A stretch of DNA of 64,000 nucleotides from Halorubrum sp. 48-1-W (GCF_003287355.1 NZ_QMIM01000001.1:124001-188000); one strand, 5' to 3'; positions 33,593 to 42,066 are shown, counted from the first letter of the stretch. Notes: generated by a model not told the origin, from the sequence alone. Numbers and translations: made by a program.

Positions 33593-34636
33593 TTATACGT
33601 AGCCTTCCTCGACGAGCAGTTCGCCGTTCAGGACCGACGCACCCGCCGCGCCGCGGATCGTGTTGTGTGCGAGACAGTTGTACTGGATGCCGTTCGTCGT
33701 CGATTCGACACCGCCGGCGACGATCCCCATCCCGTCGGCGTACGTCCGGTCGAGTCGCGGTTGCGGCCGGTCCGGCTCGTCGGGGCCGAACACCTTGATG
33801 AGCTGGTCGGGCGAACTGGGGAGGTCCGCGCTCTCGAACGCCCGCATGGCGTCGCGGACGTCCTCCGGCTCGGGGTCGTCCGTCAGCCCGGCGAACACGT
33901 TCTCGAGGTGACCGTCGAGCGTCGGGATCCGGTTACAGGAGGCGGCCACGTCCGCGTCGTGGAGGCTGAGTTCGGCACCGTCGAACGAGCCGAGGAGCTT
34001 GCGCGACTCCGTCTCCATCTTCTCCTCCTCGCCGCCGATGTGCGGGATCGCGTTGTCGAGGATCTCCATCGACGTGACGCCGGAGTAGCCCGCCCCGGAG
34101 ACGGCCTGGAGCGTGGAGACGTGAACTGTCTCGAGCCCGAACTCGTCGAGCGCCGCCAGCGTGGGTACCATCGTGATAGTCGAGCAGTTCGGGTTCTTCA
34201 CGAGCGCGCCGTCCCAGCCACGCTCGTCGCGCTGGACGTCGATGAGACCGAGGTGATCGGGGTTGATCTCGGGGATCGTCAGGGGGACGTCCGGCGCCAT
34301 CCGGTCGTTCGAGGAGTTCGAGGAGACGACGTACCCCGCCTCGAGGAACGGCGGTTCGACCTCCGCAGCGGCCGAGGAGGGAAGCGACGAGAAGAGCAGG
34401 TCGACGTCGGCATCGGCGATCGCCGCCGGCTCGGTCGCGACGACCTCCATCTCCGCGACGTCGTCGGGGATCGGGGTGTCGACGCGCCACTTCGCGGCCT
34501 CGCGATAACTCAGACCCGCGCTCGACGGGCTCGCGGTGACCGCAGCCAGTTCGAAGGTCGGGTGATCGTCGAGCAGTTGGATGAATCGTTGCCCGACCGC
34601 ACCGGTCGCACCGAGAATGCCGACTCGTACAGACAT
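33593..34636 (-). CDS. asd: Aspartate-semialdehyde dehydrogenase
   Basis: A 347-residue enzyme that reduces aspartyl-4-phosphate to aspartate semialdehyde for lysine, threonine and methionine synthesis. The N-terminal VGILGATGAVGQRFIQLLDD is the NADP-binding motif; NPNCSTITMVPTLAALDEFG holds the catalytic Cys; the substrate-binding LQAVSGAGYSGVTSMEILDN follows. SCNRIPTLDGHLENVFAGL contains the conserved Arg and the His acid/base. The length and motifs match the archaeal/fungal-type Asd rather than the E. coli type. Start at the ATG of MSVRVGILG (34636); an ATG at 34660 is eight codons farther out. Confidence 0.94.
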   Translation of the reverse strand: MSVRVGILGATGAVGQRFIQLLDDHPTFELAAVTASPSSAGLSYREAAKWRVDTPIPDDVAEMEVVATEPAAIADADVDLLFSSLPSSAAAEVEPPFLEAGYVVSSNSSNDRMAPDVPLTIPEINPDHLGLIDVQRDERGWDGALVKNPNCSTITMVPTLAALDEFGLETVHVSTLQAVSGAGYSGVTSMEILDNAIPHIGGEEEKMETESRKLLGSFDGAELSLHDADVAASCNRIPTLDGHLENVFAGLTDDPEPEDVRDAMRAFESADLPSSPDQLIKVFGPDEPDRPQPRLDRTYADGMGIVAGGVESTTNGIQYNCLAHNTIRGAAGASVLNGELLVEEGYV

Positions 34637-34728
34637 TGGGTGACCGTGGGAGACAGTCACGTAAGTGCGTTCGGATACGCGGCGATCGAGGTAGTTAACT
34701 AAACACTCGGGCGTCGCAGTCGTCGGGT

Positions 34729-36405
34729 ATGTCGGATTTCGGAGCGCTGTCCGTCGCCCCGCCGGTGCTCGCGATCGCGCTCGCGATCCTCACCCGCAAG
34801 GCGGTGTTGTCGCTGTTCCTCGGCATCTGGTCGGGCGCAGTGATCGCCACGGGCGGGCTCGGGATCGTCCGAACCTTCGAATGGATCGTCGCCGCGGTCT
34901 CCGACGAGTTCCACGCGACGATCATCGTGTTCACGCTGCTCCTCGGCTCCGGTGTCGCCATGGTGTGGAACCTCGGCGGGACCGCGGCGGTCCGTGACTG
35001 GGCGCTCGCCCGGCTCGACAGCCAACGGAAGGCGGGGCTCGTTGCGTGGGGTCTCGGTATCGTCCTCTTTTTCGACGACTACGCGAACACCGCCATCGTC
35101 GGGTCGGCCATGAAGGACGTCTCCGACCGCCTCCGGGTCTCCCGCGAGAAGCTCTCGTACGTCGTGGACTCCACCGCGGCACCGGTAGCGACGCTCGGGA
35201 TCTCCTCGTGGGTCGCCTTCCAGCTCTCGCTCATCGTCGAGGGCTACGAGGCCGCCGGGGTCGACGCCGCGAACCGTCCCGGGACGTTCGAGGTGTTCGT
35301 CTCCTCGATCCCGTTCAACATGTACGCGATACTCGCGATCGTGATGGTCCTCGTGATCGTCGCGTCGGGCCGCGATTACGGCGAGATGCTCGCCGCCGAA
35401 CACCGCTCGTGGACGACCGGGAAGGTCACACGGGACGACGCGGTCCCGATGCAGGACGTCGCCGGCGAACTCGGCGAACCACCGTCGTCGACGCCACGGC
35501 TCGCGTCGTTTTTCGTCCCGGTAGCGGTCCTGATCGCGGTGACGGTCATGACCGCGCTGTGGTCCGGCGGCTTCTCGCCGGCGGGTTTCCTCGGAGACCT
35601 CCTCGTTGCCGAGTTCACTGCGGCCGGCGGACGGCTCTGGGACGCGGCGCTGAACGCCACCTACGAGGTGGCGCTCATGATCGGCTCGTTCTCGATGGTC
35701 GCGAGCGGGTTCGCCCTCGGAAAGCTGTACGGCGTCTTCGGCGTCGGCGACGCGACGGAGTACACGATCGACGGGTTCGGGATCATGCTCACGGCCGTCT
35801 CCATCCTCGCACTGGCGTGGGGGATCGGGGAGGCGATCGACGCGCTCGGCACCGGCGACTACGTCGCGGCGGTCGCGGTCGGCTCCGTCTCGCCCGCGCT
35901 GTTGCCCGCGCTCGTGTTTCTCGTCGCCGGCGCCATCGCCTTCTCCACTGGCACTTCTTGGGGGACGATGGGGATAGTCACCCCGATCGCGATCCCGATC
36001 GCGTGGGAGGTCAGCGGCGGCGGTCCGGCGGGTCACACCCTGGTGGCCGTGATGGTCGGCGTCATCTTTTCCGGTGCCATCTTCGGCGATCACAGCTCGC
36101 CGATCTCCGACACCACGGTCCTTTCCGCGACCTTCACCGGTTCCGACCTGATCGACCACGTCCGGACCCAGATATACTACGCCGTCACCGTCGCCGGCGT
36201 CGTCGTCGTCCTGCTCGTCGTTTGGGGGTATTCGCGCGCGACTCCGCTCCTCCTGCTCCCGATCGGTGCCGGGCTTCTCGTGGCGCTCGTGTACCTGTTC
36301 TCCGAGGTCGACGCCCGCCGCCGCGGAGTCGAGCCCGTTTCAGTCGACGAACCGCAGGTCGACGACGATTCCGTGACCGTCGCGGGGACCGAACTCGACG
36401 ACTGA
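34729..36405 (+). CDS. nhaC: NhaC-family Na+/H+ antiporter
   Basis: A 558-residue membrane protein with about 12 helices. FFDDYANTAIVGSAMKDVSD, in which two Asp precede A-N, and SGTSWGTMGIVTPIAIPIAW are signature helices of the NhaC family; FGDHSSPISDTTVLSATFTG is the conserved loop thought to line the ion path. Halobacteria use such antiporters to expel Na+ in exchange for protons. The hydrophilic loop at about 220-250 and the acidic C-terminus (last 30 residues) face the cytoplasm. The gene diverges from asd across a 92-bp gap containing TTAACTAAAC (34695-34704), a probable promoter. Confidence 0.9.
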   Translation: MSDFGALSVAPPVLAIALAILTRKAVLSLFLGIWSGAVIATGGLGIVRTFEWIVAAVSDEFHATIIVFTLLLGSGVAMVWNLGGTAAVRDWALARLDSQRKAGLVAWGLGIVLFFDDYANTAIVGSAMKDVSDRLRVSREKLSYVVDSTAAPVATLGISSWVAFQLSLIVEGYEAAGVDAANRPGTFEVFVSSIPFNMYAILAIVMVLVIVASGRDYGEMLAAEHRSWTTGKVTRDDAVPMQDVAGELGEPPSSTPRLASFFVPVAVLIAVTVMTALWSGGFSPAGFLGDLLVAEFTAAGGRLWDAALNATYEVALMIGSFSMVASGFALGKLYGVFGVGDATEYTIDGFGIMLTAVSILALAWGIGEAIDALGTGDYVAAVAVGSVSPALLPALVFLVAGAIAFSTGTSWGTMGIVTPIAIPIAWEVSGGGPAGHTLVAVMVGVIFSGAIFGDHSSPISDTTVLSATFTGSDLIDHVRTQIYYAVTVAGVVVVLLVVWGYSRATPLLLLPIGAGLLVALVYLFSEVDARRRGVEPVSVDEPQVDDDSVTVAGTELDD

Positions 36406-36835
36406 TCGGCGGATGGTTTAACCGTACCCGCCGAGTACTCCTGACCGCGTGCCCTCAGTCCCCGCCCGAGTACTCCCAGTTGGGAGCGATGACCGCGCGG
36501 AGAACCCAGGCACGTCACATCCGGTCGCGAACGCGACCCGCCCGTCGCCGCGCAGGCGACCGCCCGCCACGAGGGTTTCCCGGTCGACGCGGCACGCCGC
36601 CGGAGATGAGACCGGTCGTTAGTGTCGCGGGCGTACATTTCGAGTAGGCTACTAGAAATATCTATAAATAATATCTATTGCTTCAGCTACGGTATATCGT
36701 TGAGATCGGTTCTTCCGTAGTAACCGCTCTTGCTGGCGAATTTTGGAAACAGTCGATGCTGACGAGCCTGGAATGAGGTCTGCCGGGAGTACTGACATCT
36801 TTCAGCTTTGGATGACTGAGCTGAATACAGGGTGC
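36406..36835. other. 430-bp gap at the left edge of a lower-GC zone
   Basis: No gene is supported. CGAGTACTCC occurs twice (36433-36442 and 36471-36480). From about 36640 the base composition drops sharply, with AT-rich stretches such as TATCTATAAATAATATC at 36659-36675. The start of the AT-rich DNA marks the probable edge of inserted or decayed DNA. Confidence 0.5.
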
Positions 36836-37156
36836 TCACACAGCCCCGACTTTCGGCATCTCTTCGATGTAGTCGTGTTCTTCGAGTCGATCGAGGAGAC
36901 AAGTAGCGACATCGATACGATCGACTGCCTCGAATCCCAAGGAGATGTCTCCGATGCGGTAGTCACCAGCTGGATCACCTTCACTGAGACGAGGGGCTCC
37001 ACAGTCCGACAAACACGACAATCCCTGCGAGTAACCGATAGGAAGGCCAATAATCGCCGAAAATTCGAAATCGAGTAGTTCGATGACCAAGACAGCAACG
37101 AGAAGAAAGAACGCAATTCCCGCACCAACCTCAGTGAGCAGCTTTCGTGCGTCCAT
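36836..37156 (-). pseudogene. Small membrane protein gene, possibly frameshifted
   Basis: The frame reads MDARKLLTEVGAGIAFFLLV, then a hydrophobic helix and EFSAIIGLPIG, then changes to a Cys/Ser-rich stretch (YSQGLSCLSDCG) that looks unlike a membrane protein. Adding one base near 37028-37036 restores a continuation LLAGIVVFVGLW, a natural second membrane helix. After that the original frame becomes protein-like again (EGDPAGDYRIGDISLGFEAV). So either a one-base deletion and a compensating change occurred, or the frame as read is real. GC content is low for this genome. I do not assign a family. Confidence 0.45.
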
Positions 37157-37233
37157 ACTCTGGCTCTTCTCAGAAATCAGTAATAAATCTGAGGAGCTAA
37201 CTGTTCATAAGCGCGTATCTAGATAGTACTGGT

Positions 37234-37494
37234 ATGCCGTCACCGCCGTTTATCGACCAGGCATCAGGAGAATTGGACCTTGGTCAGATCCGAGCAGAAG
37301 TCTTCCCACTTGTTGCTCTCATCGTCTTATTCGGGGGGCTGGCGCTTCTCGTGTTTCTGATCATGCTACTGATCGGTGGGAACTCCTTGCTCGCAGGACT
37401 CCTGACCGTCGTCTCGCAGTTCATTCTCGCAGTCGGCACTGGTATCGTGTTGATGTATGTCATCGCACGAGGGATACAGCTTGCCGACGAGTGA
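37234..37494 (+). CDS. Small two-helix membrane protein, unknown
   Basis: An 86-residue protein with an acidic N-terminus and two hydrophobic helices (about residues 25-48, FPLVALIVLFGGLALLVFLI; and 55-80). No known motif. Its stop codon (TGA, 37492-37494) lies at the right end of the tnpB element and may be supplied by it, so the natural C-terminus could be lost. Codon use is less GC-biased than in the flanking core genes. Confidence 0.55.
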   Translation: MPSPPFIDQASGELDLGQIRAEVFPLVALIVLFGGLALLVFLIMLLIGGNSLLAGLLTVVSQFILAVGTGIVLMYVIARGIQLADE

Positions 37495-37600
37495 ACTACC
37501 CCACCCTACCGCTCGGGCTGACGCCCTCGCGCTTGAGGGTGTCGTCAGAACTCTTTGAGTTCTGACTGCTAACCAGAAGTCTTTGACTTCTGGTGATGGG
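37495..37600 (-). ncRNA. Probable omega RNA (reRNA) scaffold at the 3' end of tnpB
   Basis: Three perfect hairpins cluster at the element's right end: CCCTC-GCGCTT-GAGGG (37524-37539), GTCAGAACTC-TTT-GAGTTCTGAC (37544-37566) and CCAGAAGTC-TTT-GACTTCTGG (37573-37593). They overlap the last codons of tnpB. In IS200/IS605 elements the guide RNA of TnpB is transcribed from exactly this place and ends with the flanking target sequence. Length and 5' end cannot be fixed from sequence alone. Confidence 0.6.
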
Positions 37601-38788
37601 GCTTCCTGTTTCCACGACGCGCTTTGCATCCACAACCGAGGACACAGGGAGCGCAGTCTCCACAGGCGTTGATTCGGAGCGTCCCGCTCCTAACCGCTTC
37701 TTCACACCGCGAGAAAGAATATTCCACGCCGCGTTCGCGTCTCTGTCCGCCTCGAACCCACACGCCGGGCAGGAGTGTTCGCGCACCCACAACGGTTTCT
37801 CGGTCGAAACGCCACAGGACGCACACTCTTTCGTCGTTCCGCGCGGATTCACAGCAACGAAGTGCGTTCCTTCGCGTTCGCACTTGTATTTGAGCATCCG
37901 CAGGAACGTCCCCCACGCCGCACCTGCCCGGTTCCGCGAATTACCCGGTAGTTCGACCAACCCCTTCGCGTCCAAGTCCTCGACGGCCACGAAGTCGTAC
38001 TCCCGAGCGTAGTAGTTCGAGAGCTTGTGAAGGAAGTCGCGGCGCTTGTTCTTCAACTCGGCGTGGCGTTCTGCCACGACCCGACGCTGTTTCTCCCAAT
38101 TGTCCGACCCGTGCTGTTTCCGCGAGAGGTCGCGCTGTGTGCGTTCCAAGCGTTCGCGTTCGTCGGACAGCTCGAGGGATTCGACGGCGATTCCGTCGGT
38201 GTCGTGGGCGTACGTGAGAATCCCCACGTCGATACCGACGCAGTTCTCGGGATTCTCCGGCTTCTCCGGCAGGTCGTCGGGCGTCTCGATGCCGAGAATG
38301 GCGTACCACTTCCCGGTCGGTTCTTGCTTGACCGTGACGGTCTTAATGTCGACGTCGTCGGGGAGGTCGCGGTGGAAAGTAAGCGGGATTTCTCCGAGTT
38401 TCGAGAGCCACAGTCGCGTCCGACCGCCCGTGTTCTTGAGCTTGAAGCCGGATTGGCTGTAGGTGAAACTGCGGTACTCGCCCGGTGCCTTCCACTTGAG
38501 CGTCCCGACGCGGTAGCCGTTCTCTTTGCGCCCTCGTAGTGTCGAGAGGTTGTCGTACAGCCGTTGTACGACCTTCTGTAGTACCTTCGAGTGAACTTGT
38601 TTCAGGTCGCTCCACCACTTCTTGAGACTCGGCAGGAGCTTCTGCTCGGAGTATGCCGCGGTGTCGTCGGTGCGGTTGAGTCGGTGGAGAAAGTGGTTGT
38701 AGACCTGTCTACAGGTATCGACAGTCCACGCTAACTGTTCTTCGAGAGCGTCGGACGGTCGGAGTCGATACCGGTAGTTGTAGTTCAC
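37496..38788 (-). CDS. tnpB: TnpB RNA-guided nuclease (OrfB, IS1341-type)
   Basis: A 430-residue TnpB starting with GTG at 38788. The RuvC-like catalytic residues are present: Asp187 in CVGIDVGIL, Glu270 in FVAVEDLDAKGL and Asp in FEADRDANAA (about 348-350). The zinc finger is C-x2-C...C-x2-C (KECASCGVSTEKP and HSCPACGF). The N-terminal RYRLRPSDALEEQLAWTVDT and the linker VGTLKWKAPGEYRSFTYSQS are typical. The frame is intact, so the nuclease may be active with its guide RNA. The last 40 residues are encoded by the guide-RNA hairpin region. The start overlaps the stop of an upstream 49-codon ORF by 4 bp. Confidence 0.9.
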   Translation of the reverse strand: MNYNYRYRLRPSDALEEQLAWTVDTCRQVYNHFLHRLNRTDDTAAYSEQKLLPSLKKWWSDLKQVHSKVLQKVVQRLYDNLSTLRGRKENGYRVGTLKWKAPGEYRSFTYSQSGFKLKNTGGRTRLWLSKLGEIPLTFHRDLPDDVDIKTVTVKQEPTGKWYAILGIETPDDLPEKPENPENCVGIDVGILTYAHDTDGIAVESLELSDERERLERTQRDLSRKQHGSDNWEKQRRVVAERHAELKNKRRDFLHKLSNYYAREYDFVAVEDLDAKGLVELPGNSRNRAGAAWGTFLRMLKYKCEREGTHFVAVNPRGTTKECASCGVSTEKPLWVREHSCPACGFEADRDANAAWNILSRGVKKRLGAGRSESTPVETALPVSSVVDAKRVVETGSPITRSQRLLVSSQNSKSSDDTLKREGVSPSGRVG

Positions 38789-38934
38789 GAGCGTTCTTCG
38801 ATGAGTTCGTCAAGTTGTCCGCGAACGAACGACGAGAGGTTGAGGTGGTTCTCCTCGACCCACTCGGCTTGGTCTTCGCGGATGGTGATGTTCTTCCGCC
38901 TCACTACATACGCACGATGCGTATCTGTGCGCAT
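38785..38934 (-). CDS. 49-residue ribbon-helix-helix-like protein coupled to tnpB
   Basis: The ATG at 38932-38934 opens a 49-codon frame reading MRTDTHRAYVVRRKNITIRE, then DQAEWVEENHLNLSSFVRGQ and LDELIEERS. KNITIRE-x-Q...WVEEN-x-LNLS-x-FVRGQLDEL fits a CopG/RHH-type beta strand plus two helices. Its stop codon TGA (38785-38787) overlaps the GTG of tnpB (GTGA), implying translational coupling. It may regulate transcription of the element. The gene is below usual length cut-offs and is easily missed. Confidence 0.7.
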   Translation of the reverse strand: MRTDTHRAYVVRRKNITIREDQAEWVEENHLNLSSFVRGQLDELIEERS

Positions 38935-38998
38935 AGTTGTTTCGATTGCGTGGGCCTGTGGACCGAGCGTCGAACGTGTTTGAGAACCGTGCGTCGTT

Positions 38999-39021
38999 GA
39001 CGAGACGCTCTGCGTCTCGTC
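38999..39021. repeat. Perfect hairpin in the left part of the tnpB element
   Basis: GACGAGACGC-TCT-GCGTCTCGTC is a 10-bp stem with a 3-nt loop, 65 bp upstream of the 49-codon ORF. It could be part of the left-end structure recognised during transposition, or an RNA structure. Confidence 0.6.
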
Positions 39022-39060
39022 CGCCCATAAGAGCTTCGCTCGTTCGTTGAGGAAGGGGCC

Positions 39061-39255
39061 TTAGCGCCTCAATTCAGGTAAAAGCAACACTACGTCATCC
39101 TCGTCGGCATGGTTGTAGTCCGCGACGAGGACGATCTGACCGGGTTTCGAGCAGTGAATGAACCCCGCTTCAGCAAGCGAGTCGGGGCGATACTTGCCGC
39201 GTCGTTCGAACGTCTGCCAGTCCGATCGTGGGAGCACGTGAACGATGTAGGACAT
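39061..39255 (-). pseudogene. DUF952 protein, truncated by the tnpB element
   Basis: The first 60 residues (MSYIVHVLPRSDWQTFERRG, YRPDSLAEAGFIHCSKPGQI, then ADYNHADEDDVVLLL) match the N-terminal half of DUF952 proteins, which are usually about 110 residues. After VVLLL the frame runs PELRR and a TAA that lies in the left-end sequence of the insertion element. The remaining half is not found on the other side of the element. The promoter side looks intact, but the product is probably non-functional. Confidence 0.75.
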
Positions 39256-39408
39256 ATAAAAATTGACAGTATGTGCGCAAATAATTCCTGCGACCCAGCT
39301 AGTCTCTCGTGACCGATACGCACTCGGATAACACGCGTGTGTCTAGATGTTCGGACACCGAACGTCGGACGCGGAACGAACGCGACGGCTGTGATAGGGT
39401 CGGCCGCG

Positions 39409-39930
39409 TTAGCCGAAGATACCCCGGAGGACGCCCCCAACGGTGTTGACGACGGTCCATTTCACTCGGTTGACCGTCCCGATGCCGGAGATGGTGATCT
39501 CGTCGTCGACGACAGCGTTCTGGAACTCCGTCTCGGGAGCGTCCGACGCGATGACGCGGTCCATCGTGTCCTTGTCCGTGCTCATCCGGATAGTGGCGTC
39601 GTCACGGGTGCCGAGTTCCACCTCCTGCATCCGGAGGTCGTCGTCCAGCCGGAACGACACCGACCCCTCGGTGTCGTTCGCCGGGTCGTCCACGACGAGG
39701 TTCACCCTCTCACCTTGTAGCTGACCGGCGAAGACGCCGAAGTCGTCAGCGTCGACGTTCTCGTTGTACGTCTCGACCATCGGCCCCATGTCCTCGTACA
39801 TCTCGACCGCCCAGTCGGGTTGGTCGCTCTGTGCCGCCGCCGGCGTCGCGACGGCGCCGATCCCGGCGACGACGAGCGCGAGCGAGAGGACCACACAGAC
39901 GAACCCGGAACGGGTGGGTATGTATTTCAT
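39409..39930 (-). CDS. Secreted SCP2-like protein
   Basis: A 173-residue protein with a signal peptide (VCVVLSLALVVAGIGAVATP, cleavage likely after the following AAA-Q). The mature part holds a sterol-carrier-protein-2-like pattern: VSFRLDDDLRMQEVELGTRD, DATIRMSTDKDTMDRVIASD and NAVVDDEITISGIG. This fold binds lipids or hydrophobic molecules in a cavity. The export suggests a lipid-shuttling or surface function, but this is an inference. AT-rich DNA at 39933-39965 upstream may carry its promoter. Confidence 0.65.
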   Translation of the reverse strand: MKYIPTRSGFVCVVLSLALVVAGIGAVATPAAAQSDQPDWAVEMYEDMGPMVETYNENVDADDFGVFAGQLQGERVNLVVDDPANDTEGSVSFRLDDDLRMQEVELGTRDDATIRMSTDKDTMDRVIASDAPETEFQNAVVDDEITISGIGTVNRVKWTVVNTVGGVLRGIFG

Positions 39931-40281
39931 AACTAATATAAGATCGTCTTAATAGTACATAAATACGTCGTGGGGTGTGTTATCCTTCAGTCGGGACTCC
40001 TCGATATCGTAATAGGTCCACAGTGGGTCGGCGCGTAACGGTCCGCAGTGGGTCGGCGCGTAACGGTCCGCAGTGGGTCGGCGCGTAACGAGTGTCCACC
40101 GGACGCGACGCGGGCCGATCCGAGTGACGACGTGAACCGTTCGGCGGGAGCGTCCCGGCGGTCGCCCGCCACGCCGGGAGGAGCGACCGGAGGGGATGCC
40201 CCCGGCAGCGCCGTGGCCGAACGCGAACCGACCCGTGATCCGACGGACAAACTACTTACCCGCCCCCTCGTAATCGACCGT
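39931..40281. other. 351-bp gap with a 25-bp tandem repeat
   Basis: The gap separates the divergent SCP2-like and surface-protein genes. Its main feature is the tandem repeat at 40021-40090. TAATATAAGATCG (39934-39946) could be the promoter of the minus-strand gene. No gene is seen. Confidence 0.6.
40021..40090. repeat. 25-bp tandem repeat (2.8 copies)
   Basis: CAGTGGGTCGGCGCGTAACG plus GTCCG is repeated exactly twice (40021-40045 and 40046-40070), and a third copy is truncated at 20 bp (40071-40090). There are no unique spacers. Confidence 0.9.
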
Positions 40282-42066
40282 ATGCGACGGGCTCTCCCCC
40301 TCGTGGCGGCGCTCGCTGCGCTCGTCCTCCTCGCCGTGGGGACCGGCGGCGTCGCCGCGACGGACGCGCCGATCGCGGAGACCGCGGCCGACTGCGAGAC
40401 CGAGGCCGACAACGAACTGGTCGGTTGCTGGAACGGCACGTACCACGCGGACGACCTCGGGTTCGACGGGGAGGACGGCCTGACGGAAGCGGAACTCGAG
40501 ACGCTGATTCACCGGAGCATGGCGCGCGTCGAGTACCTCCGTGAGCGACCCTTCGAGACGGGGGTCCCGGTCGAGACGGTCACGCGCGAGGAGTTCCGGT
40601 CGAACGGGACCGACGGGGGAGACGGGAACGAGACCGCCGAGACGACGGACGACGGGGAGTTCGACCGCTGGAACGACCAGGTGTGGGAGGCGCTCTTCGT
40701 CGTCGGCGAGAACGAATCCTCCGCAGCGGCGATCGACACGGTCTTCGGCGGCTCGGTCACCGGCTTCTACTCGCCGGCGGAGGACCGGATCGTCCTCGTG
40801 ATCCCCGAGGGCGAGGAGGTGCGGGTCAGCGAGTCGACGCTGGTCCACGAGTTGACCCACGCGATGCAAGACCAGTACCACGACCTCACGGAACCGCAGT
40901 ACGTCGGCGCGACCCAGGACGCCGACCTCGCCGTCGACGGGATAATCGAGGGCGAGGCCGTCCACGTCGAGGAGCGGTACGACGACCGCTGTGGGGCGGA
41001 CTGGAGCTGTCTCGAGGAGCCCGAATCGACCACCGACAGCGGCGGGAGTCCCAACGTCGGGATCCTCCAGACCGTCCTCCAGCCGTACTCCGACGGCCCG
41101 TTCTACGTCGAGGAACTGCGCGACGAGGGCGGCTGGGACGCGGTCAACGCGACGATGAACGACCCGCCGAACGCGACGTCCGAGGTCATCCACCGCGAGC
41201 CCGACTACGAGACCCGCGAGGTCGACTTCGATGACACCGCGGAGGGCGAGTGGGAGACGTACCCCGAGCACGGCGTGAACGGCTCGGAGACGACCGGCGA
41301 GGCGTCGATGTTCGTGATGTTCTGGTATCAGAGCTTCGCGGAGGAGTACGAGTACCCCGTCCTCGAACCCGACGAGAGCGTCGCGGCCAACGTCCGGGTC
41401 CACACCGACACGGACGAGCGTCTCCAGACGCGGAGCGCGTACAACTACGCGCACCCGGCGACGGCCGGCTGGGCCGGCGACGAGCTGTATCCCTACCGCA
41501 ACGACGCGGGCGGCACCGAGCGCGACGGCTACGTCTGGGTGACCGAGTGGCGAACGCCGACGGACGCCCGCCAGTTCCGGGACGCCTACCGCACCATGCT
41601 TGAGGCACACGGCGCGGAACACCGTGACGACGGGGTCCGAGAGATCGCCTCCGGCGACTTCCGGGGGGCGTACGGCGTCGAGTGGGACGGGACGACGGTG
41701 ACGATCGTCCACGGACCCGAGCCGGCCGACGTCCGCGAACTCCGCCCCGGGATCGACCTCGACCCGCCCGCGGGCGACGTGACGAACGGGGACGACGTGA
41801 CGAACGGGGACGACGGGACGACCGTGGACGACGACGCGGACACCGAGGACGACGGGATCGGGACGGACGACGGAACCGATGACGGGTCGGGCTCCGTCGA
41901 CGACGGGGATCCGAGCACCGACGAGGACGGAGCGGTCGACGGGGAGGACCCAACCGACGACGCCGGCGGATCGACGAACGGGCGGGCGCCAGGGTTCGGA
42001 ACCGTCGCCGCGCTCGTCGCCCTCCTCTCCCTGACGGCGGTCCTCGGCCGTCGCTCCCGGCGGTAG
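40282..42066 (+). CDS. Hvo_1808-type surface protein with HELTH motif and PGF-CTERM anchor
   Basis: A 594-residue secreted protein. The signal peptide is at residues 1-25 (PLVAALAALVLLAVGTGGVA). STLVHELTHAMQDQYHD carries an HExxH zinc-protease-like motif at about residue 190, with a Glu-rich segment (IIEGEAVHVEERYDD) that could give a third ligand. The C-terminus has an acidic repeat (VTNGDD twice, and many DDG) as stalk, and then RAPGFGTVAALVALLSLTAV, the PGF-CTERM signal read by archaeosortase A for lipid attachment. It may be a surface-anchored metallopeptidase. Confidence 0.85.
   Translation: MRRALPLVAALAALVLLAVGTGGVAATDAPIAETAADCETEADNELVGCWNGTYHADDLGFDGEDGLTEAELETLIHRSMARVEYLRERPFETGVPVETVTREEFRSNGTDGGDGNETAETTDDGEFDRWNDQVWEALFVVGENESSAAAIDTVFGGSVTGFYSPAEDRIVLVIPEGEEVRVSESTLVHELTHAMQDQYHDLTEPQYVGATQDADLAVDGIIEGEAVHVEERYDDRCGADWSCLEEPESTTDSGGSPNVGILQTVLQPYSDGPFYVEELRDEGGWDAVNATMNDPPNATSEVIHREPDYETREVDFDDTAEGEWETYPEHGVNGSETTGEASMFVMFWYQSFAEEYEYPVLEPDESVAANVRVHTDTDERLQTRSAYNYAHPATAGWAGDELYPYRNDAGGTERDGYVWVTEWRTPTDARQFRDAYRTMLEAHGAEHRDDGVREIASGDFRGAYGVEWDGTTVTIVHGPEPADVRELRPGIDLDPPAGDVTNGDDVTNGDDGTTVDDDADTEDDGIGTDDGTDDGSGSVDDGDPSTDEDGAVDGEDPTDDAGGSTNGRAPGFGTVAALVALLSLTAVLGRRSRR

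Larger units (their letters stand above)
37495..39072 (-). mobile_element. IS1341-type (IS200/IS605 family) element, tnpB without tnpA
   Basis: About 1.58 kb. The right end (low coordinates) has hairpins and the terminal sequence GGTAGGGTGGGGTAGTTCAC on the minus strand, and the left end has the imperfect hairpin TTGAGG...CCTCAA (39047-39072). Between them are a 49-codon ORF and tnpB. No Y1 transposase (tnpA) is present, so it would depend on one elsewhere. There is no target duplication, as expected for this family. It interrupts a DUF952 gene at the left end. Exact ends are estimates. Confidence 0.75.

Noticed and set aside
36743..37078. 111-codon plus-strand frame over the possibly frameshifted membrane gene.
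   Set aside because: No conserved pattern; the opposite strand encodes a clear membrane helix in this interval.
39109..39312. 67-codon plus-strand frame opposite the DUF952 remnant.
   Set aside because: The minus strand carries the recognisable DUF952 sequence; the plus frame has no features.
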